Below, piece by piece: positions 11,576-23,583 of a stretch of 64,000 bases of DNA. The stretch covers positions 29,441,881 to 29,505,880 of the forward strand of contig OY776131.1 in the NCBI GenBank assembly GCA_963675135.1, given 5' to 3'. The notes beneath the pieces were generated by a model, which was not told the DNA's origin, did not search any database, and saw only the letters and a program-made list of their open reading frames with translations. This DNA comes from Galeopsis tetrahit (taxonomy: Eukaryota; Streptophyta; Magnoliopsida; Lamiales; Lamiaceae). Position 1 is the stretch's first letter. The number at the start of each line of letters is the position of its first letter. The position numbers and the translations under genes are program-made.

Positions 11576-13530
11576 TTAAACATTCTCTCCAGGATCTAAT
11601 AAACCAAGTTCCATTGAAAGTTCCTTGAATCTTGTTTCAGCTAGAGGTTTTGTGAGAATATCAGCCTTTTGCTTATCAGTATGAATCTTTTCCATTCTGA
11701 TATCCTTTTTCTCAACATGATCTCTTATGAAGTGATGTCTGATATCCACATGTTTACACCTTGTGTGTAACACAGGATTTTGGGTAATAGCAATAGCAAT
11801 AACACTATTATTATCACAGTAAATGGGTACATCTTTTGTGACAACTTTATAATCCCTTAGCTGTTGTTTGAGCCATAGGATTTGTGCACAACAACTTCCA
11901 GCAGCCATATATTCAGCCTCTGTGGTTAAAGTAGCTACAGAAGTTTGTTTCTTAGAAAATCATGAAATCAATTTGCTTCCTAAGAATTAACAAGTGCCAG
12001 TAGTTAATTTTCTGTCTATTCTACATCCTCCATAGTCTGCATCAGAATAACCAGTCAACTCAATGTTGTCTTTAGATGGATACCACAATCCTAAGTTCAC
12101 TGTGCCTTTTAAATACCTAAGTATTCTTTTGGCAGCCTCTAAGTGACTTTTCTTTGGATTGGACTGAAATCTAGCACATACTCCAACAACAAAAGTAATA
12201 TCAGGTCTGCTTGCAGTTAGATATAATAAGGAACCTATTATTTCTCTATATTCAGTGGGATTGGTATCTACTCCATCAATGTCAGGATCCATTTTCCAAT
12301 TTGTATTCATTGGAATCCTAACTGGTTTGCTATTTTCACAGCCAAACTTCTTGATCATTTCTCTAGTATACTTAGCTTGATTGATGAAGATCCCTTTCTC
12401 TGTTTGTTAAACTTGTAGACCTAAGAAAAAGTTCATCAATCCCATCATTGACATCTCAAACTTCCCTTGCATGAGGTTTGAGAATTTCTTTCACATATCC
12501 TCATTAGGTGAACCGAAAATGATATCATCAACATATATCTGTACTAACAGAATATTATTTCCTTCACTTATCCTAAATAAGGTTCTATCAACTGTGCCTT
12601 TCACAAATCCATTGTCCAATATGAATTGTGATAGAGTCTCATACCAAGCTCTTGGTGCTTGCTTGAGACCATAAAGTGCTTTCTTCAATCTATACACTTT
12701 GTCTCCTTCTTCAAAACCAGGTGGCTGCACTACATATACCTCTTCCTTAAGTACACCATTCAGAAATGCACTCTTCACATCCATTTGGTATACTTTGAAC
12801 TTCATATGAGCTACATATGCTAAGAACAACCTAATTGCTTCTAATCTAGCTACTGGGGCAAAGGTCTCATCATAGTCTATTCCTTCATGTTGACTATAAT
12901 CTTTGGCAACTAGTCTGACTTTGTTCTAACTATAACATCATTTTCATTCTTCTTGTTCTTGTAAACCCATTTAGCTCCTACAACATCCTGATGTGTTGGT
13001 CTGTCTACCAGCTCCCAAACATCATTTCTTTTGAACTGATTTAGTTCTTCTTGCATAGCTGTAATCCAGTTGAAGTCTTCCATTGCTTCGTCAATGGTTG
13101 TGGGTTCTGTTTCAGAAAGAAAACAACAGAATAAGACACTCTCTCCATGTTGTCTCCTAGTGATTACACCACTAGTAGGATAACCAATGATCTGGTCTGA
13201 AGGATGAGCATCTAGCCATGTCCTTATAGACTAATCATTTATAGATGAATTAATCTCATCTGGTTCAACATAGAATTCAGGAAAATTAAAAACTGGATCA
13301 GTTTCATATTCAGGGGTTTTGTCCATGTCATTGACATTGGTATTCTCAGGTTGAGTTCCCCCTAAATCATTTGATCCCTGTACTCCCTCAGCATTACCAG
13401 CTTCTTCAGTGGGAGAACTTACCTCAGGTTGAGTGGGTTCATTCAACTCAACATTGCAGTTTTCCTCAGGGATGTTGGCTTCAGGTAAGTTGTCTTTATC
13501 TTGATTGGCTTCAGATATGTTGGATATCTT
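11576..13530 (-). pseudogene. Element B RT and RNase H, with integrase-RT linker (broken)
   Basis: RT contains QMDVKSAFLNG and the active site YVDDIIFGSP within 12491-12829. RNase H follows in 11987-12358 (GYSDADYGGCRIDRK) and 11576-11908 (CDNNSVIAI, KHVDIRHHFIRDH). These three pieces share one frame, so the gaps between them are nonsense mutations. A probable 1-nt deletion near 12918 disrupts upstream RT. 13231-13530 is the acidic Pro/Glu/Asn-rich linker after integrase; it ends where the 1.9 kb foreign block begins. It terminates at 11576 with LGLLDPGENV, the same end as in C. Not functional as it stands. Confidence 0.88.
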
Positions 13531-14164
13531 GAGATTGGGGCCAACAGGAGGGCACGACGACCGAGCCCATGTCAGAGCCAAGCCCATACGGAGACAAGGT
13601 TGAGGCCGGTACGGCCGAGCTGCTAGAAGGAAGTTGCACGGCCGAGCCCTAGACCGGCTTGCATGCTAGAAACTCTGTTCTGACTCGACTGAGTGACCCC
13701 ATTTTCAGGATGTTTGTGCAATTTCACCCATTTTTAAGGATCTAGCTACTTGCAAAACTCGTTTTTAAACCTTACTATAAATACTCTCCTATTATATTTT
13801 TATCAATTCATCACCCCTCCCGAGAATTCTTCACACATTTACACACATTTGAAAGTGTTCTTCATCCATATATTTCTCATTTCTTCATCATTGACTTTGG
13901 AATTCTAGGCTCTATCTATTGGTCCCTAAACGGTAAAATAGTATCAATGATAAAATAGTATCAATGGTGGAAAAAGTTTAGAGAGGTGAACAGATCATGA
14001 TAACAAACCTATGATTGCTATATCAGTTGGTCAGTTGAAAAACTATCTTGAGAGCTACTAGTGCGGAATTGTGTAGACCCTTTAACTCGTGTGTTGAATA
14101 AAAACCTTTGAATAAATTATAATGACTTTATCAAAACAATGAATATTATCAGCTATAGTGATAT

Positions 14165-15251
14165 TGTTGGAATTAATGGGAATTAATTGGGTTTTGACAC
14201 CCTTATCTAATTTAATTAATTAGACGGACTAAACGTTAATTAAGAAATAATTGAACGTGACATAGTCGATCTACTCGCGGAGTAGATGAACGTGGTATAT
14301 TTAATATCTCAAAACCGAGTTAAGGTGAGTGAGAAATTAATTGTAGAAGTTGAAGGGTTTCAACTTGGAAGTTTGAGAATGTGGGAAATTGTCCCACATA
14401 GGAAACCTACAAAACATTTATGATGTATAAAGGTATTGAAGTAGCATGGTAGTTCAACTATCTAAAAGAGGTACACTCCTCTAAGAGCCACACGCGCGCG
14501 CGCGCGCCCGTCCGGCCGGCCGGCCGGCCGGCTCGGCTCGGCTTCGAATTTGGCAATTGGCAATTGGTCTTTGGGGCCCGTCTATCTTTTTGTAGACCCA
14601 AAAACTCCGAAAAGCCCAACTCAGGAATGGGCTCGGCCCATTCGAATTACTTCAAGAATATTCCAGAATCATCTGGAAATCTCAAACTTCTTTTTGCAGA
14701 CCCAAAAACTCCGAAAAGCCCAACTCAGGAATGGGCTCGGCCCATTCGAATTACTTCAAGAATATTCCAGAATCATCTGGAAATCTCAAACTTGGTCTTC
14801 AAGATTGAATCTTCAAGACTTATCCACGTACGAGATTCCTCTCCCTCCAAGGGTTTGTTCTGCCTATAAATATCAGACTCTTCCCTCATACATCCTACGC
14901 TGAAATTCGCCCCTCAACCTTCTACTCTCCTCTCGACCCTACGCAGTGTACTGAGCTACCGAAAGCCTTACACTGTTCTTTCTTGTGACGGATTTATATC
15001 CGAAGTGTGTTCAGTTCGTAACTAAGTACGTTCGCCGATACTTCTTACACAGTGGTGCTACTGTGTATTAAGTGAAAGTCGTTTTACCTTTGGTAACGGA
15101 ACGCCGTAACAGTCGAGCACTATCCTGGGCGTATTCTGTTCTGCGGGAAAAGGGATTCCCTTGACTCGACTTATTTGAGGTATTATGTGTTTTTCTGTTT
15201 ATTCTGATATTTTTGATATTGCAGTTTACACGGCGTAAACCGGATCCAACA
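14165..15251. mobile_element. Solo LTR with GATAT target-site duplication (copy 1)
   Basis: TGTTGGAATTAATGGG at the left end, GGATCCAACA at the right, flanked by GATAT at 14160-14164 and 15252-15256. 1087 bp. It contains a short inverted repeat TGTGGGAAATTGTCCCACA typical of plant copia LTRs, CG and GGCC microsatellites at about 14491-14531, a 104-bp tandem duplication and a TATA-like CTATAAATATC near 14865. The same solo LTR with the same TSD is in copy 2 (33778-34851), so it predates the block duplication. Confidence 0.9.
14588..14795. repeat. 104-bp tandem duplication within the solo LTR
   Basis: Two adjacent 104-bp units containing ACCCAAAAACTCCGAAAAGC and GGGCTCGGCCCATTCG. They recur in copy 2 at about 34188-34395. 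Open frames across them are by-products of the repeat. Confidence 0.85.
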
Positions 15252-15417
15252 GATATCTGCTGATGTTATGATTTATGCAAAGTAGTATAAACAAATATAA
15301 GCAATAGACAATGCAATCAAACAGTAAAGAACACAAGATTTATGCAAAGTAGTATAAACAATATTATAAGCAATAGACAATGCAATAAAAGAGTAAAGTG
15401 GTTCGAACAACCTACGT

Positions 15418-16496
15418 TCATAAGGGGTTTTTCCTTGTTCCTTTGTTAGCATGGATCTGTTTTGGGTGTGACAAACAGTATTAATTGCTTCTGCCCAAAA
15501 CCTCTTTGAAATCTTTGCTTCAGCTATCATGGTTCTTCCAGCTTCCTTGAGTGTCCTAACTCTCCTTTCTGCTACACCATTTTGTTGAAGTGTTCTAGCT
15601 GATGAAGTCTCATGAGTGATTCCATTTGCTTGACAGTACTCATTTATGTATGAGTTGATGAATTCTGTTCCTTTATCTGATCTGATCTTCACAATGCTCA
15701 AACCTTTCTCATTTGTAATTTTCTTCATAAGCTCTGGCAGCTTCTGTTGAGTCTCCTTCTTCTTTAGCAGGAATATTACCCAAGTGTATCTTGAGAAGTC
15801 ATCCACTACTACTAGTGTATACTTCTTTCCACTGATGCTTACAGGGGAAATGGGTTCAAATAAATCCATATGTAGTAATTGCAGTACTCTTGCAGTTGAG
15901 ATGATAGCCTTTGTTTTGAAGGATGCTTTGACTTGCTTTCTTTCTTGACATGCTTGGCAGACATGTTCTTTTGTGAATACTTCATTTGGTAGGCCATCAG
16001 CTAAAGATAATCTTGCAAGCTTGTTCAAAGTCTTAAAGTTCAGATGGTTTAGCCTTTTGTGCCATAGCCAACTGAGATCTTTAGAGCTTTTTGCAATCAA
16101 GCAGATATCTTCAGGGGATTTGTTCCAATCTGCAAGATAAACATTACCTTTCCTTGACCCAGTTAGTAGTAACTATTGATTTGATTTGTTCTTAATATAA
16201 CATAAGTTACTAGAAAACTCAACATTAAAACCTTTATCACAAAATTGACTTATTGAGAATAGGTTGTGTTTCAGACCATAGACATATGAAACATTTGAAA
16301 TACTTACAGTACTAATTTTGAGAGTTCCATAAGATTTGGTTGTTCCTTGTGAGTTGTCACCAAAAGTTACTTGTGGTCCATCTTGTTCAACAAAATCAGT
16401 TAGAAGTTCTTTATTTCCAGTCATATGTCTTGAACATCCACTGTCCAAGTACCATGTAAGTTCTCTAGGACTTCTTTTCTTTGTAGATGGAACCAC
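15418..16496 (-). pseudogene. Element B protease and integrase (broken)
   Basis: The protease motif TWYLDSGCSRHMTG with intact DSG is in 16173-16496; an in-frame stop near 16173 follows. Integrase (15418-16100) has HHCC parts LWHKRLNHLNF and CQACQERKQ, first Asp in HMDLFEP, second Asp in RSDKGTEF and the Glu region QQNGVAERRVRTLKE, so the catalytic triad survives. Coding is lost after EQGKTPYE where the foreign block joins at 15417. The homologous C-terminus with SYFHIFGCTCF, seen in C, is missing from B. Confidence 0.88.
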
Positions 16497-16512
16497 TGGA
16501 ACCTGTTACAAA

Positions 16513-18968
16513 TCAAAACTTAGGTACCCTTTGGAAGTTGGGTCCTAGAGGGTTAGATATACCTTTTGGAACCCAAACTTGCCTTATTTTCATTACTTGA
16601 AAAGGGCTAATTTGTTTTCCATAAACATCTAGATACACAATCTTCCTTTTAAATGCCTTAGGTTGAGATTGAGTATTAGTGTGAATCTTGGATGATTTAG
16701 AAGAGTTATATTTATTCTTGTGAATATATCTGCTAAATAGATCTTTTGATTCATGTGCAGCATGCTTGAATCTTTGAGGATAGACATTCAGATTACTTGA
16801 TGTCCTTGGCATGTAGGATTCAAGTTTTCTGTACACATTGTACTTAGGCTGGAAATCCCTTTGATAATTCATTGTAGGCCTTCTCATTTGAGTTGGTCTT
16901 CTTTGAATATCTTGTGGTTTTCTTGCCTGAGTCTAAGAGTTTTTCAGCTGAGTTGTCTTCCATTGACTTTTACTCATCTGAATTGTCTCAGGCTTCTGAA
17001 TTATTGTCTTAGGTCTTGCAACCTTTGACTTGTGATTCAGGATTGTTGGTACAATGGGTTGTTTACCTTTGTCCATTTTCTGTACCAGCTTTGGTTCAAC
17101 AATTTCAGTCTGAGCCACAGATTTTACAAAGACTCTCTTAGTAATACTTGTTGAAGTATCACTTAGGCATGGTGAAGATGCTTTATCTGGATTGTAACCA
17201 AGTCCAGATTTTTGAGTCATAGGCCTTTGCATTCCTTGTAGTTCATCTATTGAATTAGATGATTTATACAGGGCATCCAGTTTAAGTTTCAGACTCTCTT
17301 CACTTGATTTAAGACATTCATGTTCCTTGAAAAGATATTCAAACTTAGCCATCAATGCTTGGTAGTCTGAGTCCTTACTCTCATGAAGCTTAACTTGTTC
17401 TTCCAACTTATTAAGTTGTTCAGATGACTTGTCCTTTAGAGTATTCAACTCCTTAGTTAAGTTATTGCACAACTCATTAGTTCTCAGATCATGTTCAGCT
17501 TCAACCTGAGTAATTCTTTCAATCTTAGCATTGAAGACTTTGTGTTCTTTTAAGGTTTGATCATGAATTTCTTGAAGTCTTCCATCAACTTACCAAAGGT
17601 AAGTTTCAGGTTGTCTTCATTTGACATCATTGTGTTACTAGAATTGACAGAACTAGAAATAGATTGTACCTCATCATTGTCTTCAATAGCCATTAGACAC
17701 TCTTCATCACTGCTGTCAGTAAACATTTCAGATGATGAAGATGGAAGTTGGTCATCTTTAGAGGTTTCTTCTTCAACTTTCAATGCTTTCCTTTTTCCAT
17801 ACTTTTTGTCCCTCTTAGCTTGTCTTTCCTTCCTTTCCTTGGAAGTCAGCTCTGGACAATCATATTGGAAATGTCCTGTCTTCTTGCAATTGTAGCATGC
17901 ATCCTCATCGTCATCTTTCTTCTTTTCAGCATCTCTCTTCTTAGTTGATGAAGATGGTTCTTCTTTGGAGTTGTCCCTTCTGGATCTCCTTTCATCATTC
18001 TTCTTTTCAGGTGAGTTGTATCTTCTTCTTCTATCTTGGTAATACCTCTTGTATTTACCAAACCTAGAATTTAGCTTTTCAAATCTTCTAGCCATCATTG
18101 CCAACTCATCTGAAATGTCAGCTTTGGAAGCTCCTTTTCCACTCTTGCTTGATCTGCTGGCTTTCTTGGAATCAGGTTCATTGGATTTGGCCTTCAGTGC
18201 GATTCCTTTATTTTTAGGTTCCTCAGTGTTGTTTTTTCTGTTCAAGTCATATTCATATGCCTTGATTTCTGAGAACACTTGTTGCATTGGCATGGTTGAC
18301 AGATCCTTCGTATTTTGCATTATGACAGCATACACATTCCATTTGGATGTCAAGTTCCTAAGAATCTTCAAGGCCACTTCTCTCTTAGAGTATTCCTTTC
18401 CAAGTGAATTGATCTCATTCATGATGTCTGTAAACCTTCCATCCAGTTGATCAATGTTTTCATCAGACTTCATTGTAAATTGCTCATATTTTTGAACAGA
18501 ACCTTGAAGTTTATTTTCCTTGATTTTGTCAGTTCCTTCACACATTAGATCTAATGTGTCCTAAATCTCGTTTGCAGTTGTGCAGTGAAACACTCTACCC
18601 ATTATAGCATCTGGAATGGTCTGATATAGGGTGTTCATTGCCACATAGTTGAGATTCTGCTTCTTTCTTTCTTCAGGAGTGAGCTCATCATCATCTTTAG
18701 GAATTTCTTGTTCTCCAGTTGCTCTTTGGGCTTCTGTAACATTTGTGTTAGGTTTCATGAACACAAATGGACCTTTAGTGATCAGCCTCAGCATTTCATC
18801 ATGGAGACAAGCCAAGTGAGCTCTCATTCTTATCTTCCAGAAGTCATAATTCTCAATAGAGAACATAGGCAGTTCCTGGTAGGATATCTTGTTGATGGGG
18901 TTGGTTCCCATAGCAGTAGGTGGTGGAACAGCTAGACCAGAATTCTCAGAAGAAGATGTGTTAGGCAT
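16513..18968 (-). pseudogene. Element B Gag (broken)
   Basis: The start is the ATG at 18966-18968 (MPNTSSSENSG), about 100 nt after the PBS. The N-terminal Gag motif SIENYDFWKIRMRAHL is followed by a UBN2-type region (ENIDQLDGRFTDIMNEI), a basic Arg-rich stretch, the CCHC knuckle CYNCKKTGHFQYDC, an acidic Ser-rich segment and a coiled coil (TKELNTLKDKSSEQLNK). Breaks: a Trp-to-stop change near 18558, a break near 17473-17549, and a TAG near 16930. The last segment (16513-16887) is the Pro/Arg-rich gag-pol linker with MRRPTMNYQ and the VYLDVYGKQ block. Confidence 0.88.
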
Positions 18969-19065
18969 AGTGATTAATAAAGATAATAAATATCACAGAA
19001 AGTGCACAAGTAGATCTGTTTAGGTAACCAAAGTTGATCCTCAAAGCAGTGGTCTTTAAACCCCT

Positions 19066-19077
19066 GCTCTGATACCA
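19066..19077 (-). other. Primer-binding site of element B (tRNA-iMet)
   Basis: TGGTATCAGAGC on the minus strand, two bases inside the LTR that begins at 19080. Confidence 0.93.
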
Positions 19078-19079
19078 CT

Positions 19080-20432
19080 TGTTGGTCCCAAAAGGAGTGT
19101 GACACGTGTATGGGGGGGGGGGGGAATACACGTGTATGTGTTTTTCAAAAAACTTTTACAATTAAATCAACACAAATAATCAGAGTCAAATAAGTTGTAC
19201 AGTATGTCAAGTCCTATGAAAATACCAAATAGAATATTCTAACAGAACTTAACAGTAAGCAACTTGTATGCAGAATAAATGATAGGCCCTATTATACTCC
19301 TTGAATAATATACACTTAAGTACTAAGTTACCAAATAGTAAAACAACATAAAAGCTTAAGCAAGAAGATAAATGCAGTAAATAAGAACACAAGACGTATA
19401 GTGGTTCGAAGGCTAAACTGCTCCTACATCCACTCTCCTAATTTAATAGGATAATTCCTTAATCACTTGGAATTAACTTGCTTTTACAGTGCTAAGGTGC
19501 ACTCTACTTCTTCTTCTACTCTTCTCTTGATTTCTTACAACCTTCTCTCGTTGCAATACTCTCAACACTTCTACGAACTCAACAATACTCTCAATCTATC
19601 TCTCAAGGTGAAAGTAGGGTTTTGTTCTTATACCAACTAAGTGTGATATCATTTACAATTTAAGAACAAATGTAAAGGCTGTGATATCACTTTCTAGGCT
19701 TATGATAGTGAAACAGTAAGCTTGCTTAATGGGGACTAAATATAACACTCACAAACGAATATCCTTAAAAGCTTTATCTCTCGAGTGTTTTGAATACTTT
19801 TGAATGCTAAAATATTGCTAGAATGTGTATGGCTTGTGTGTCCCGTAAGCTTGAAATGATTCAAGATATGGCCTATTTATAGATGAAGCAAAACTATCCG
19901 TTGGTGGAGATAGCAAGCTTATCCATTCTGGGGCCTGCATGCAAATAGTACGTGCATTCACGTCCATTCTGCATTTTGCATTCCATTCTCAGAATTTGTT
20001 ATGCGCAGTGACAGGTGGCACTAATTCTTTGGCTGTTTTGGAATAATTTTGTCATTCCCGCTAACGGCCTCGTACTGGGTAAAATGCCTCGTCATTCATC
20101 GTCTTTGACCATAAGTGTGCCAAGTCCAAAGTATATGAATATCTAGATTCATCATACTTGCCTTCATGAGTCCTTGCCACTTTTCCATAACACTTCAGCA
20201 TCTTGTCTTAAATATAATGCTACTTGTCTTCATGTGCTTTGTGCTTTCAGGTCATTTGTCATAGATTCAAAGAATAATCTATCTAAGAAAAATTAAAGCT
20301 CCCTAACATATATGAGCTTTTCTAACCTAAAAATCTAGACTTGGCAAATCATCATACTTGGGGTTTTACTTAGGGTTTTGGTATCTAATCAAAATCAAAT
20401 TTTCTTTTATTAATATAAACCATATCCCAACA
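19080..20432 (-). repeat. 5' LTR of element B
   Basis: Plus-strand ends TGTTGGTCCCAAAAGG and CATATCCCAACA (1353 bp). It contains a run of 12 or more G near 19113 inside GTGTATG...ATACACGTG, the GTGGTTCGAAGG block, and a TATA-like region near 19869. It is homologous to both LTRs of element C. Confidence 0.9.
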
Positions 20433-20944
20433 GGTGGGAATGGGCTAGGCTACCCGATAGGGGCCTACGGCTCGGCCTACTAAAGCTCGGCCCTGCTTGT
20501 TTAATAAACAAGTCGGGCTCAAGCTTTTTTAGAAGCCCATTTAATTAAAGAGGCTAGACCTGAGCTTTTTAATAGGCCCAACAGGCCGGCCTATTTAAAT
20601 TAATTTTTATATATAATATATACTATTATTAATATATAATTTATAAAAATATAATATAATATATGAGATACATTAATTAATTACTAAACTGTGCGCCACT
20701 TTCTTTGAATATAGAAACCAAGGCTAGAGGCTAAAATTCCCTAAAATTAAACAGGCGCACAAGCACAATTGAATAGAGAAACCCCAAGTCTAAAACTAAA
20801 TTGTGCTTTGTGCCGTGCGCCGCTTTTGGAGAAAAACTGAAACTGAAACTGAAACCTCCATTCCCAAACATCCACGCTCGCTTCACACTCGATCGAAGCA
20901 CGCCCGCTGCACGCCGTCATCAATTTTTATTTCAGTAGCTCCAG
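20433..20944. other. Intergenic sequence, no gene seen
   Basis: Flank of element B. About 20440-20600 is rich in GGCCC, CTCGG and AGGCC words, resembling termini of old DNA-transposon repeats, but I cannot assign a family. The rest is AT-rich. A 66-codon frame at 20803-21003 has no recognisable motif. Confidence 0.4.
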
Positions 20945-21109
20945 TGTTAGAAATTAATGTACAAGAATTAATTCTCACCCTCTCTACAAGTTCGGACTTT
21001 TAGATGAGACGGAATTCTTTCATGGTATCAGAGCAAACCGGGCAAAACGACCTGGGTTCGATTCCTGTTGAAAGCACTTCACCCATTTAAATTGTCCACT
21101 CGATGGGCC

Positions 21110-22892
21110 GACCGCAATTTAGGGGGGTTTGCAAAAAGAGGACCGTAACTTTACGGGCTGGCAAAATTAGGCCCGTAACTTCTTTTTTTCTCAATTTCAG
21201 GACAAATTAGCCCAATCAACCCAATTTCGGGCTAATTGAAGCCCATTTTTCGGGCCACACTTATTTATTGCAAAAAGAGGACTGCAATTTTTTAATGCAA
21301 ATTTAAGAAACATGACAAAATAAATAAAAAATACTCGTAAACTTTTAAAAATTAAATTTGAAAGTTGTAGATGTAATAATTTGTTATGAATTAGAAAACA
21401 TTATTTATGTTTAAAGAAACAAATATATACTACATATAAATTATAGTGAATTGAAAGAACAAAATATTATAAATTGGGATGATAAATTTTTAATTGTTAA
21501 TTGAAAAGATTGTCACAATTTTTAAATATAAATATAATTTTTAAATGTTTAATTAGTACATTTTAGATTGTATTTACATAAATAATGCTTATAAATTTTA
21601 TTGAAGAATTTTTTTTATAGATTTATTATTGAGAGGATTATAGTAAACATTAATTACAAAATTTCGATCAAACATTTTCCAATATTTTTATTTAAACTAT
21701 TCGATTCGAAATTTTATGGAAAATTTTGTATAATATTTTAAAATAATATAAGACATGAAAATGGATCTAATTGATGAAGGGAATATAAACTAGAGTATAT
21801 TTTAAAAATTATATATTTACTAGTGGAAGACCCGCGTAACACGCCTGATTGAAGATAATTTATTATATTAATATTTTGACAAAAAAATTATAAGACAGAC
21901 TCATACATATTTTTAACACTTATAAATTTTATGAAGTGTTATAACCTTATTTAAATCGTATTTTAAAATAAAGACTATATACTCCCTCCGTCCCACAACT
22001 GTTTGCACACTTACCTTATTTGTCCGTCCCACAATTGTTTGCACACCCATAAAAGGAAACTTATTCATAAATCTCACCCTCACAATATTCACATATTTAC
22101 ATAAAATGTCATTGCTTTTACTCTCTTTCCAATCACCTTTTTACTTTATTCATATAACTTTACAAAATTACCCTTCAATACTCCACTCATTACACTTTTT
22201 TCTTAAAAAGTGTGCCCACTTTGTGGTGCAAACACTTGCGGGACGGAGGGAGTATAAAGTAAAATACAAACTCTAGAGTAAAGTTCAATCCCATTCACGA
22301 AAGTCAATTTCACACAAGATATTCATTTTTTTAAGTAACATTAAAAATTAAGATTTTAAAGTTTATTTTATTATAAAAGTTATATTTGATTTTACTTTAG
22401 AAAATTTTCCTCGTGAGACCCAGCTCCAAAAGAAAATAAAAGAGTTTTATTTTTTTAAGATTATAAAAAATACATTAAAATACAAACGCGATTTTTAGAA
22501 TTTAAATTGTTAAAAATTGGGGAAGATGAGTGGTAGAAGAAGTGGTTAGAGACAATTTTAAACCTATTAAAAAAACTGTTTTAAAAGAAAAGTAAAATTA
22601 TGAGAAAATTATAAAATATGAATATTGAATTTGTGTTGAGACACATAGAAAAAAAAAGATTCCAAATTATTATAATAGGGATATTAATTGATCCTAAAAT
22701 TGCATTAAAAAAAATTGCGGTCCTCTTTTTGCCATAAATAAGTTTGGCCCGAACAATGGACCTCAATCAGCCCGAAATTGGATTGATTGGGCTAATTTGG
22801 CCTGAAATTGCGAAAAAAAAAAGTTACGGGCCTAATTTTGCCAGCCCGCAAAGTTACGGTCCTCTTTTTGCAAACACCCCTAAGTTGCGGTC
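21110..22892. mobile_element. Non-autonomous DNA transposon with about 190-bp TIRs (MULE-like)
   Basis: The left terminus GACCGCAATTTAGGGGGG and right terminus (reverse complement GACCGCAACTTAGGGGTG) begin inverted repeats of about 190 bp: 21110-21302 and 22700-22892. Both carry GCAAAAAGAGGACCGTAACT and GGGCTGGCAAAATTAGGCCC. Long TIRs point to Mutator-like elements, but I could not find a clean 9-bp TSD, so the superfamily is inferred. The interior is AT-rich and non-coding and contains a Stowaway MITE (21982-22252). Confidence 0.7.
21982..22252. mobile_element. Stowaway-type MITE
   Basis: TIRs CTCCCTCCGTCCCACAA and (right, plus strand) GGGACGGAGGGAG, flanked by TA at 21980-21981 and 22253-22254. 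271 bp, non-coding. This is the Tc1/mariner-related Stowaway signature. Confidence 0.93.
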
Positions 22893-22925
22893 CTGAAAAA
22901 ATAATTTTTCCCTACAAGTTCGGAC

Positions 22926-23173
22926 TTTTAGATGAGACGGAATACGGAATTCTTTCATCCAGAGGTTAAATTCCTGTTGATAGTTGAATTTGAAGAATCG
23001 TCCATAGAATCAAGAAACTTGTTTATTTTGTTATTTAACTTCAAACTAGTTTTAGATGAGACGGAATACGGAATTCTTTCATCCAGAGGTTAAATTCCTG
23101 TTGATAGTTGAATTTGAAGAATCGTCCATAGAATCAAGAAACTTGTTTATTTTGTTATTTAACTTCAAACTAG
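22926..23173. repeat. 124-bp perfect tandem duplication
   Basis: 22926-23049 and 23050-23173 are identical head-to-tail copies starting TTTTAGATGAGACGGAATAC. Each contains the LTR tail of the TRIM-like element and its 3' flank, so the duplication arose after that insertion. Confidence 0.9.
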
Positions 23174-23356
23174 AGTTTTTTTGTGTCCCATTCCCACTCC
23201 TATTTGAGAACATGTTTATGAATTTGCACCCTACTCTTAAGATCACACATATCAAAACAAGGAGAAAGAGATAAAAATTTCAAAAAATAGCTTGAGAAAA
23301 AAGAAAAAGAGAAAATTCTCAAAAAATGAGACCTAGATACACATTTTTAAATATTA

Positions 23357-23583
23357 CTCCCTCCGTCCATGAAATGTAGTCGCATTTGACTCATATTCTT
23401 TGTCCACCAAAGGTAGTCCCATACACTTTATAAAAACTATCACTTTTCAACTCATCACTTAATTACTCAATTTGCCATCAACTTTATTCACAAATAATCA
23501 CTTTATTCATAATGGACTCCACAATACCCTATAATACCCTTACTTTTTATCTATCTTTTCCTTAAAACTTGTGCAAGAGAGTA
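23357..23583. mobile_element. Stowaway-type MITE, right end eroded
   Basis: The left TIR CTCCCTCCGTCCATGAAATG follows TA. The right end reads only GAGAGTA at about 23577-23583. The internal sequence has the CACTTTATTCATAATGGACTCC type of content found in such MITEs. Confidence 0.65.

Larger units (their letters stand above)
13531..15417. repeat. 1.9 kb foreign block in integrase of B (copy 1 of a duplicated segment)
   Basis: Nearly identical over its length to 33144-35019, with scattered single-base differences and two microsatellite length differences. It contains LTR-like sequence with a TATA motif (CTATAAATACTC), a second LTR fragment starting near TTGGTCCCTAAACGG, and a solo LTR (14165-15251) inserted in that fragment. 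In B the block replaces about 345 bp of integrase C-terminal coding present in C at roughly 52003-52347. There is no TSD at its edges. Copy 2 continues into related sequence on both sides, so copy 1 looks like the derived copy. Open frames inside are not genes. Confidence 0.88.
9040..20432 (-). mobile_element. Ty1/copia retrotransposon B (Sirevirus-like), interrupted by element A
   Basis: Minus-strand order: 5' LTR 19080-20432, PBS, gag, protease, integrase, RT, RNase H, then a third ORF with its own upstream exon. It is cut at 9039 by element A; the rest of the third ORF and the 3' LTR must lie left of the window. It is the same family as element C (42806-57616): LTRs, proteins and non-coding spacers align throughout. 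Integrase carries a 1.9 kb foreign block (13531-15417) that replaced about 345 bp present in C. The bases GGTGG (20433-20437) would be the right TSD copy. Confidence 0.88.
20945..22960 (+). mobile_element. Small LTR element remnant (TRIM-like), split by a DNA transposon
   Basis: A short LTR-like unit TGTTAGAAATTAATG...TTCTTTCA (20945-21022) is followed directly by the PBS TGGTATCAGAGC (21023-21034). A B-box-like GGGTTCGATTCC follows near 21047. The LTR tail (CTACAAGTTCGGACTTTTAG) recurs at 22913-22960, consistent with the 3' LTR. An element of this size with 78-bp LTRs and no coding would be a TRIM. The middle is occupied by the transposon at 21110-22892. Confidence 0.5.

Noticed and set aside
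14550..14903. Open frames of 101-121 codons, repeated at 34138-34503
   Set aside because: They come from the 104-bp tandem duplication in the solo LTR; two frames read the same repeat, with no start context or homology to suggest a gene.
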